Below are positions 1-4,403 of a DNA stretch of 6,090 nt, in pieces. The notes under the pieces were generated by a model. It was not told where the DNA came from. It ran no database searches and worked only from the letters and a program-made list of their open reading frames with translations. Location of the stretch: contig JAUWJJ010000077.1 of assembly GCA_030607765.1 (NCBI GenBank), positions 1-6,090 of the forward strand. Reading direction: 5' to 3'. This DNA is from Candidatus Aerophobota bacterium. GTDB taxonomy: Bacteria > Aerophobota > Aerophobia > Aerophobales > B3-G15. The translations under genes and the position numbers were made by a program. How positions within the stretch are numbered: the stretch's first letter is position 1; each line of letters opens with the position of its first letter.

Positions 1-1
1 A

Positions 2-682
2 AGAGAGGAAGTGAAAAAAAGCGGAAGGGAAGGAGCAGTCCTGGGGTTAAGCGGAGGGCTTGATTCTTCAGTGGTGGCTTGTTTAACTAAAAAAGCTCTG
101 GGGGAGAAGGTAATAGGTCTTTTAATGTCCTGCCATAGTGATCCTGTTGATGAAGATTATGCCTGGAAAGTAGCTAAGAAGTTTAATATCAAGACTCGGA
201 GGGTAGTTTTAAATTCGGTATACGATAGTTTTTTAAAAGTTCTTCCCCCGGGAGGAAAAATTAGTCGGGCTAATTTAAAACCCAGGCTTAGAATGATTAC
301 TCTTTATTATTTTGCTAACAATTTAAATTACCTGGTAGTCGGAACCGGGAATAAAAGCGAGCTTATGGTAGGTTATTTTACCAAATACGGGGATGGTGGA
401 GTTGATATTCTTCCTATAGGAGGCCTCTTGAAGACGCAGGTAAAAGAATTAGCTAAGGATTTAGGGATACCTGATGAAATAATAAAAAGAGCTCCCAGCG
501 CTGGTTTATGGGAAGGGCAAACCGATGAGGGAGAGCTCGGCCTTACTTATGAAGAATTAGATGAAGCTATTGAGATTATAGAATCTGGTAAAAAATTCTC
601 TTCAAAAAAAGTAGATAGGGTTAAAAGACTAATGAAAAATTCCCAGCACAAAAGGTCCCTACCCTTGATTTTTCAAAAGTAA
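2..682 (+). CDS. nadE: NAD+ synthase, synthetase domain (5' end cut by window edge)
   Basis: Adenylates nicotinic acid adenine dinucleotide with ATP and amidates it to NAD+, the last step of NAD+ synthesis, in the cytoplasm. Numbering from the GTG at 11: the PPi-loop SGGLDSS is at 14-20, GTGNKSE at 111-117, KYGDGGVD at 125-132, then PIGGLLKTQVKELA at 135-148 and PSAGLWEGQTDEGELG at 162-177. These are the ordered NadE signatures, and the tail contains the usual HKR. The frame stays open through codons 2-10 (Arg-Glu-Glu) to the window edge, and family members have more residues before the PPi loop. The GTG is therefore probably internal and the real start lies upstream. Because the N-terminus is missing, the sequence cannot show whether this is the short ammonia-dependent enzyme or the C-terminal half of a glutamine-dependent one with a nitrilase-type domain. 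The stop TAA lies inside the 3' end of the convergent phosphatase gene. Confidence 0.95.
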   Translation, partial: REEVKKSGREGAVLGLSGGLDSSVVACLTKKALGEKVIGLLMSCHSDPVDEDYAWKVAKKFNIKTRRVVLNSVYDSFLKVLPPGGKISRANLKPRLRMITLYYFANNLNYLVVGTGNKSELMVGYFTKYGDGGVDILPIGGLLKTQVKELAKDLGIPDEIIKRAPSAGLWEGQTDEGELGLTYEELDEAIEIIESGKKFSSKKVDRVKRLMKNSQHKRSLPLIFQK

Positions 683-1438
683 TGAGTTTATTGCCTCCAC
701 TGTTCCTTTTCCTGCTGGGTGCAGGGCAATGTATCCTCCATTTTTATCTACCATTTTTTTTATCTCCTCCTCGGCGTTAGAAGGAACAGCGCTAAGGAAT
801 CCAAATTTCCCATCAAGCATATCCTCATCATTTTGAGAATCTCCTATAGCTAAAACCCGGGATGATGGAATATTGAAATATTGAGCAACCTTCACCAGTG
901 ATTTCCCCTTTAAAGCAGTGGACAAGGATAGAGTAAGATAACCTTTATTTCTTAAAAAAGTTACATATTTTATATGATTTTTTTGAGTAAGGATACTCCT
1001 TGCCAGCCTTGCCTCTTTTTCCCTGTCAAACCTCAGAGCAAATAACCCATAAGAGATTCTTTTTTCCTGGGGGGAAAGTCCCATTTTCTTTATTAGTTTT
1101 TCCCATTTTATTCCCTTCCATCCTACGTTCCCTTGCATTAGCTTTAACTGTTCTTCTTTTTTCCTGTTCCATTCCTCATCAGCTATGTAATCCTCATCTT
1201 TAAGGTAATGGATGTTTACCCCATGTCTGGAAATTATAGCTTGAGGGAATCCTAAGGAGGGGTATATCTTACTTTCAAGGAGAACCTCTCTTATATTTTT
1301 TAAGCATCTGCCTGAGTTTATAACGAATTTGATTCCCTCATTAACTATTCCTTGCAAGAACTCTTTTACCTTAGGCAAGATAAAGGAGTTCTCAGTAAGG
1401 GTGTTATCCAGATCGCAGGCTATTAATTTTATAGACAT
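659..1438 (-). CDS. HAD superfamily (class IIB) phosphatase, substrate unknown
   Basis: Predicted cytoplasmic Mg2+-dependent phosphohydrolase of 259 residues. Motif I is DLDNT at 9-13 (nucleophile Asp9, acid/base Asp11). Motif II is NSGR at 41-44. The motif III lysine is in LKGK (Lys177/179). Motif IV is GDSQND at 199-204, with further acidic residues behind it. The roughly 130 residues between motifs II and III form the IIB-type cap, as in the Cof, sucrose-phosphate phosphatase and mannosyl-3-phosphoglycerate phosphatase families. The C-terminal HPAGKGTVEAI is also typical of IIB members. An in-frame ATG at 1501 would add 21 residues, but the ATG at 1438 is preceded by GAGGG at 5 nt and the motif I strand starts directly after it, so the shorter start is chosen. 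The gene follows galU and glycerate kinase on the same strand after a 198-bp gap with its own promoter-like sequence. Its 3' end overlaps nadE by 24 bp. A sugar phosphate or glycosyl-phosphoglycerate is a plausible substrate, but residues visible here do not decide it. Confidence 0.88.
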   Translation of the reverse strand: MSIKLIACDLDNTLTENSFILPKVKEFLQGIVNEGIKFVINSGRCLKNIREVLLESKIYPSLGFPQAIISRHGVNIHYLKDEDYIADEEWNRKKEEQLKLMQGNVGWKGIKWEKLIKKMGLSPQEKRISYGLFALRFDREKEARLARSILTQKNHIKYVTFLRNKGYLTLSLSTALKGKSLVKVAQYFNIPSSRVLAIGDSQNDEDMLDGKFGFLSAVPSNAEEEIKKMVDKNGGYIALHPAGKGTVEAINSLLLKNQG

Positions 1439-1443
1439 ATTTT

Positions 1444-1448
1444 CCCTC
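1444..1448 (-). promoter_or_regulatory. Ribosome binding site deciding the phosphatase start
   Basis: Reads GAGGG on the minus strand, 5 nt before the ATG at 1438. It lies inside the longer open frame that starts at 1501 and is the main reason for rejecting that longer start. Confidence 0.7.
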
Positions 1449-1459
1449 GCAAGGTTAAT

Positions 1460-1487
1460 ATTATACTTATAATTTTCTTCAAAGCAA
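1460..1487 (-). promoter_or_regulatory. Candidate sigma-70 type promoter for the HAD phosphatase gene
   Basis: On the minus strand a perfect TATAAT (-10, 1465 to 1460) sits 16 bp downstream of TTGCTT (-35, 1487 to 1482), which matches only half of TTGACA. Transcription would begin around 1452, giving a very short leader that still contains GAGGG. The -10 context AGTATAAT is identical to that of the galU promoter. This suggests that the phosphatase can be transcribed apart from the galU-glycerate kinase operon. Confidence 0.45.
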
Positions 1488-1560
1488 GAGGAGAACCCCA
1501 CTTTCCCGAAATTTTAGGGCTGCCTTTTCCTTCGGTGTTTTCCCAGTATAGGGGTCAGGT

Positions 1561-1624
1561 TTCCACCTTCTCACTCATCAGCAAGCAGTAGGTTAAGGAA
1601 TTTTTCAGGAAACTGGAGGAGAAA
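1561..1624. repeat. Dispersed intergenic repeat, copy A
   Basis: Copy A lies in the gap between the phosphatase and glycerate kinase genes. It aligns in the same orientation with copy B (3921-3977), matching by eye at about 44 of 57 columns with one gap. The best block is the final CAGGAAACTGG (1606-1616), identical in both, followed by less similar sequence that again shares TCATTT. The copy can fold: TTCTC, CTC and CAG (1568-1581, with A and AT bulged) pair with CTGGAGGAGAA (1613-1623). No T-run follows on either strand, so it does not look like a simple intrinsic terminator. It may be a REP-like or miniature mobile repeat, or a shared regulatory element. Confidence 0.6.
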
Positions 1625-1636
1625 TTCATTTTTATT

Positions 1637-2989
1637 TTAACCAACTAAGAGAAGATGTAGATCCATAACGTTGGTATTGGTGGGCCCGGTAATAAAAAGG
1701 TCTTTTAGTTTTTGAAAAAAATGATAGGAGTTATTATCTTCAAGATATTCTTGAGCATTTATCCCAATTTTTTCTGCTCTTAAAAGAGTTGTTCCATCTG
1801 CAATTGCTCCAGCAGCATTAGTTGGTCCGTCACTGCCATCGGTACCCGCACTTAAAATTATCACATTTTCCATTCCTTTAATTTTTATAGCAGAGGCTAA
1901 GGCAAATTCCTGATTCCTTCCTCCAAGACCCTTTCCCTTAATAGTTACCGTAGTTTCTCCTCCTGAAAGTATGCAAGCTGGGGCAGGAACAGGACTTCCC
2001 GAAGTGAGAATTTCTTTAGCTATAGCTGCATGCACTCTGGCCACTTCCCTTGTTTCTCCCTCTATAAAAGATGATAAGATAAGAGTATGGTATCCCAATT
2101 TTTTAGCCTGGTTTCGGGCTGCCTTGATAGCTAAACTGTTACTTCCTACAATTATGTTTTTTACCCTTTTAAAAATTGGATTCCCCTCCTTGAGGGTCTC
2201 GGAAATTTTTCCTTTTCTCCCTTTATCCAGGTGGTTAAGAACCGAAGGGGAGAGTTTATCTGATAAGTTATATTTTTTTACTATTCTCCAGCAGTCCTCA
2301 TAGGTAGTGGTATCAGGCACAGTTGGTCCTGAGGCAATTGCGGTTAAAGGATCTCCTATAACATCGGACAATATTAGGCTAATAAGCTGGGCAGGATAAG
2401 CTATTTTAGCCAGCCATCCTCCCTTAATACGGGAGAGGTGTTTTCTTACAGTGTTAATCTCTTCAATGGAAGCTCCACATTTCAGAAGGAGCTGAGTTGT
2501 TTGTTGCTTTTCCTTTAGCATTATCCCTTCCGCTGGTAGGGGAAGAAGAGCTGCTCCTCCTCCTGAGATAAGACAGATTACCAGATCATCTTTTCTAGAG
2601 TCTTGGAGCAATCTTACAATTTCCTTTGTTCCTTTTACCCCAGCTTCATCTGGAATTGGATGACCAGCTTGATTTATTTTTATCTTTTCTAATTCTTGTA
2701 CATATCCATACTTTACATTAATAAATCCTTTTTTCAGTCTATTCTTTAAGATAATTTCTATGGCTTTACCCATAGGAGCACTGGCTTTGCCTGCTCCTAC
2801 TATATAGATGTGTTTAAAATCATTTAAAGGATATGAGTTTTTCCCTATCTTAAGTAAGTTCCCTTCTCTGTAAACAAATTTTTTCACTGCTTCAAAGGGA
2901 TCCGCTGCCTTCAGACCAGCATAGAAGATTTTCTCACTGTCTTTTCGTAGCTCTTTCAATGTTTTTTTAGACATTGTTATCTTTTTCAT
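1637..2989 (-). CDS. Glycerate 2-kinase, class II (MOFRL family)
   Basis: Phosphorylates D-glycerate with ATP, in this family usually to 2-phosphoglycerate, feeding lower glycolysis. The protein has 450 residues, close to the usual 410-450. The N-terminal DUF4147 domain shows GAGKAS at 65-70 with the conserved Lys68, GHPIPDEAG at 109-117, ISGGGAALLPLP at 141-152, NTVRKHLSRIKGG at 179-191 and SDVIGDPLTAIASGPTVPD at 208-226. The C-terminal MOFRL part shows LSGGETTV at 341-348, GLGGRNQEFALA at 354-365 with the conserved Arg358, SAGTDGSDGPTNAAGA at 380-395 and TGPTNTNVMDL at 434-444. The ATG overlaps the galU stop as ATGA, and no Shine-Dalgarno sequence stands before it, which points to translational coupling. 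A second in-frame ATG five codons in also lacks one. The glycerate source is not visible here. Symbols used for relatives (gck, garK, ttuD) are inconsistent, so none is given. Confidence 0.94.
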   Translation of the reverse strand: MKKITMSKKTLKELRKDSEKIFYAGLKAADPFEAVKKFVYREGNLLKIGKNSYPLNDFKHIYIVGAGKASAPMGKAIEIILKNRLKKGFINVKYGYVQELEKIKINQAGHPIPDEAGVKGTKEIVRLLQDSRKDDLVICLISGGGAALLPLPAEGIMLKEKQQTTQLLLKCGASIEEINTVRKHLSRIKGGWLAKIAYPAQLISLILSDVIGDPLTAIASGPTVPDTTTYEDCWRIVKKYNLSDKLSPSVLNHLDKGRKGKISETLKEGNPIFKRVKNIIVGSNSLAIKAARNQAKKLGYHTLILSSFIEGETREVARVHAAIAKEILTSGSPVPAPACILSGGETTVTIKGKGLGGRNQEFALASAIKIKGMENVIILSAGTDGSDGPTNAAGAIADGTTLLRAEKIGINAQEYLEDNNSYHFFQKLKDLFITGPTNTNVMDLHLLLVG

Positions 2990-3852
2990 ATCCGGATTTC
3001 TTTTAGGTATTTTTTTAACTCCTCTTTTATCCGAGGATGTTTTAATCCAAGTTCAATGTTCGCCTTTAGCCAGCCAATTTTTGACCCTACATCGTAGTGT
3101 TTACCCTCAACCAGACAGGCGTAGATAGGTCTTTTCTGGGAAAGCTTAAAAATAGCATCAACTAACCAGAGCTCGCCGTTTTTACCCAATTGAGTTTTTT
3201 CTAAAGCATCAAATATATCAGGAGTTAAAATGTAACCTCCCATGGCAGCTATTCTGGAAGGTGCTCTCCAGGGTCCAGGTTTTTCTACAATCCCTTCCAC
3301 CCGGATTACTTTTGAGTTAATCTTTTCCCCCTCTATAATTCCGTATTTTTTTGTTCCTTCCTTATCCACTGGATAAGCAGTTAATACGGGAGATTGGTAT
3401 TGCTGAAAAATTTCTATTAGCTGCTTTAGTCTTGGTTTATCGCTTATCAAAAGATCGTCTCCCCAAACTACAGCAAAAGGTTCATTCCCCACCACTGACC
3501 TGGCGTTTAAAATCGGTGTGCCATTTCCGTAAGGTCCTTTTTGGTGAATATATACAAAGTTAGCTATCTTACTAATTTGACGAATTTGAGAGAGAAGTTC
3601 TTTTTTTTGAGTTTTTTTTAGGTAACTTTCCAGTTCAAAGTTAAAATTAAAATAATCCTCTAAAGATCTTTTACTCTGAGAGGTAACTATAATGATAGTT
3701 TCTATCCCTGAGGCAACAGCTTCCTCAACAATGTATTGAATTATCGGTTTATCAATTATAGGCAGCATTTCCTTGGGTTGGGCTTTAGTAATTGGCAAAA
3801 AACGAGTACCAAATCCGGCTGTAGGAATAACTACCTTTTTTATCACTCCCAT
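2986..3852 (-). CDS. galU: UTP-glucose-1-phosphate uridylyltransferase
   Basis: Makes UDP-glucose from UTP and glucose 1-phosphate in the cytoplasm, supplying glycosyl transfer and envelope polysaccharide synthesis. The 288-residue length is normal. The nucleotide-binding signature GFGTRFLPITKAQPKEMLPI is at 13-32, TSQSKRSLEDYF at 57-68, GDD at 131-133 (metal site region), VEKPGPWRAPS at 189-199, GGYIL at 205-209 and HYDVGSKIGWLKANIE at 252-267. The segment that reads GLGHA in many GalU proteins is here GNGTP (109-113), and the strand before the metal site ends in VVWGDD rather than the common LPD. This suggests a divergent GalU branch but not loss of function. The ATG has AGGAGG at 5 nt and a good promoter upstream. 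It is the first gene of an operon with glycerate kinase, overlapping it by 4 bp. Related nucleotidyltransferases using dTTP or CTP are less likely given the GalU-type C-terminus. Confidence 0.92.
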   Translation of the reverse strand: MGVIKKVVIPTAGFGTRFLPITKAQPKEMLPIIDKPIIQYIVEEAVASGIETIIIVTSQSKRSLEDYFNFNFELESYLKKTQKKELLSQIRQISKIANFVYIHQKGPYGNGTPILNARSVVGNEPFAVVWGDDLLISDKPRLKQLIEIFQQYQSPVLTAYPVDKEGTKKYGIIEGEKINSKVIRVEGIVEKPGPWRAPSRIAAMGGYILTPDIFDALEKTQLGKNGELWLVDAIFKLSQKRPIYACLVEGKHYDVGSKIGWLKANIELGLKHPRIKEELKKYLKEIRI

Positions 3853-3857
3853 AATTG

Positions 3858-3863
3858 CCTCCT
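3858..3863 (-). promoter_or_regulatory. Strong ribosome binding site of galU
   Basis: AGGAGG on the minus strand, 5 nt before the galU ATG at 3852. It is the strongest Shine-Dalgarno sequence in the window and supports this start. Confidence 0.8.
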
Positions 3864-3885
3864 AACAAGCTTGCTTTCAATGCTT

Positions 3886-3914
3886 ATTATACTAAAGTTG
3901 GCAATAAAAGACAA
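3886..3914 (-). promoter_or_regulatory. sigma-70 type promoter of the galU-glycerate kinase operon
   Basis: On the minus strand a perfect TATAAT (3891 to 3886) lies 17 bp downstream of TTGTCT (3914 to 3909), which matches four of six positions of TTGACA. Transcription would begin near 3879, giving a leader of about 27 nt that contains AGGAGG. Repeat copy B begins 4 bp upstream of the -35 box, so a factor binding the repeat could touch this promoter. Confidence 0.65.
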
Positions 3915-3918
3915 GAGC

Positions 3919-3981
3919 ATCCCCATCTTCTCTCTCCTCAGTGGGCAGCAGGTTATAAGGATTTCTCAGGAAACTGGGGAT
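3919..3981. repeat. Dispersed intergenic repeat, copy B
   Basis: Same family as copy A (1561-1624) and in the same orientation. It is bounded by a perfect 7-bp inverted repeat, ATCCCCA (3919-3925) and TGGGGAT (3975-3981). An overlapping alternative pairing is CCTCAGT (3936-3942) with ACTGGGG (3973-3979), with one T-G pair. The core shared with copy A includes CAGGAAACTGG (3967-3977). The copy lies between the galU promoter on the minus strand and the candidate ferredoxin promoter on the plus strand. Confidence 0.6.
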
Positions 3982-3988
3982 ATCTCAT

Positions 3989-4016
3989 TTGACATTTGAG
4001 ATGGATTTGATAATTT
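3989..4016 (+). promoter_or_regulatory. Candidate promoter of the ferredoxin gene
   Basis: A perfect TTGACA (3989-3994) stands 45 bp before the ferredoxin start. The -10 is poor: TAATTT (4011-4016) at 16-bp spacing is the best-placed option, while GATAAT (4009-4014) looks better but is only 14 bp away. The -35 and the divergent gene layout support a promoter here, but the exact -10 is uncertain. Confidence 0.4.
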
Positions 4017-4028
4017 ATGAGTTAAAAA

Positions 4029-4033
4029 AGGAG
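4029..4033 (+). promoter_or_regulatory. Ribosome binding site deciding the ferredoxin start
   Basis: AGGAG, 6 nt before the ATG at 4040. The same frame is open back to a TTG at 3989, but that codon overlaps the candidate -35 box and lacks a Shine-Dalgarno sequence, so translation is placed at 4040. Confidence 0.75.
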
Positions 4034-4039
4034 AAAAGA

Positions 4040-4237
4040 ATGGCTATAACGAAAGTTTGGATTGATAAGGATACTTGCACCGGTTGCGGAATTTGCGAGG
4101 ACAGTTGCTCGGAAGTTTTTGGAGTTAACGATGTAGCCAATGTAAAAGAAGGCGTAGATTTTAATGAATACGAGGAAGAGATAAAGGAATCAGCTGAGGA
4201 TTGTCCCAGCGAGGCTATTCATTACAATGAAGAGTAA
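4040..4237 (+). CDS. Single-cluster [4Fe-4S] ferredoxin
   Basis: Small acidic cytoplasmic electron carrier of 65 residues, expected to serve low-potential reactions such as those of 2-oxoacid oxidoreductases or hydrogenases; no such partner is in the window. Cluster ligands are Cys13, Cys16 and Cys19 in CTGCGIC, with the distal Cys55 in DCPSEAI. An extra Cys23 follows with the spacing seen in Thermotoga maritima and Desulfovibrio gigas ferredoxins, where that cysteine forms a disulfide with one 8 residues before the distal ligand. The matching position here is Glu47, so Cys23 is unpaired. There is no second CxxCxxC motif, and the chain is too short for a second cluster domain. Its own RBS (AGGAG) and divergent position from galU indicate separate transcription. 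Transketolase follows on the same strand after 166 bp. Confidence 0.92.
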   Translation: MAITKVWIDKDTCTGCGICEDSCSEVFGVNDVANVKEGVDFNEYEEEIKESAEDCPSEAIHYNEE

Positions 4238-4336
4238 ACCCCGCTAGAAAATTTTCTCTATGACAGGGTGAATTCCTCCCAAACTACTAATTTTTTCGTC
4301 TGTGTCCTTACGGATGGAGTTTTTTCCTAACGGGGT
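4238..4336. repeat. Palindromic intergenic element 1 with terminal inverted repeats
   Basis: The left end ACCCCGCTAG (4238-4247) is the reverse complement of the right end CTAACGGGGT (4327-4336) at nine of ten positions. The similarity continues inward with A/T-rich sequence on both sides. The element starts 1 bp after the ferredoxin stop codon. Just inside the left end is a perfect 12-bp palindrome, AGAAAATTTTCT (4246-4257). No coding frame of useful length is present. The form fits a short non-autonomous repeat or a structured untranslated RNA; other copies in the genome would be needed to decide. Confidence 0.55.
4300..4325 (+). terminator. Weak intrinsic terminator candidate after ferredoxin
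   Basis: CTGTGTCC (4300-4307) pairs with GGATGGAG (4312-4319) around the loop TTAC, with two G-T pairs and one G-G mismatch. It is followed directly by six T residues (4320-4325). The stem is imperfect, so termination is probably partial if it occurs. Position and T-run fit the end of a ferredoxin transcript. Confidence 0.35.
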
Positions 4337-4338
4337 AA

Positions 4339-4370
4339 ACCCTGTTAGATGCTTGCTACTATCTAACAGG
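4339..4370. repeat. Palindromic element 2 (perfect 10-bp hairpin)
   Basis: CCTGTTAGAT (4341-4350) and ATCTAACAGG (4361-4370) are perfect inverted arms around a 10-nt loop. With the preceding bases, the left arm ACCCTGTTAG (4339-4348) matches the left end of element 1, ACCCCGCTAG, at eight of ten positions. This unit therefore appears four times in alternating orientation within 133 bp. No T-run follows on either strand, so it is not a classical terminator. Confidence 0.65.
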
Positions 4371-4392
4371 ATAAATGTAAATTAAGATTAAA

Positions 4393-4396
4393 GAGG
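4393..4396 (+). promoter_or_regulatory. Ribosome binding site of transketolase
   Basis: GAGG, 7 nt before the ATG at 4404. An in-frame TAA at 4389-4391 rules out any earlier start, so this start is fixed. Confidence 0.75.
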
Positions 4397-4403
4397 TAAG
4401 TAT

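Noticed and set aside
690..730. Nested hairpins (ATTGCC with GGCAAT, CCTGC with GCAGG) just after the nadE stop
   Set aside because: They fall in phosphatase codons for a conserved C-terminal motif and have no T-run, so a terminator call is not supported.
1000..1203. 67-codon plus-strand open frame
   Set aside because: It is antisense inside the phosphatase gene, has no domain signature, and its Phe/Leu/Ser-rich content is expected from the complement of an AT-rich gene.
1439..1501. 21-residue N-terminal extension of the HAD phosphatase from the ATG at 1501
   Set aside because: The extension holds the likely -10 box and the GAGGG ribosome site of the inner start, and family members begin right at the motif I strand.
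1971..2303. 110-codon plus-strand open frame
   Set aside because: It lies wholly antisense to glycerate kinase, which shows all of its family motifs; no recognisable product or ribosome site.
3351..3999. Two plus-strand open frames (3351-3563 and 3736-3999)
   Set aside because: The first lies antisense inside galU. The second starts inside galU and runs across its promoter and repeat B; neither shows protein-like motifs.
3989..4039. TTG start giving an 82-residue ferredoxin
   Set aside because: The TTG has no ribosome site and forms part of a TTGACA box; the ATG at 4040 has AGGAG at good spacing and gives the normal ferredoxin length.
4341..4370. The perfect 10-bp hairpin as an intrinsic terminator
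   Set aside because: The sequence after it is ATAAATGTAAATT on the plus strand and has no T-run on the minus strand either.
4353..4381. Transketolase promoter TTGCTA ... TGTAAA with 17-bp spacing
   Set aside because: Only partial matches at both boxes, and it overlaps the hairpin arm; too weak to list as a feature.
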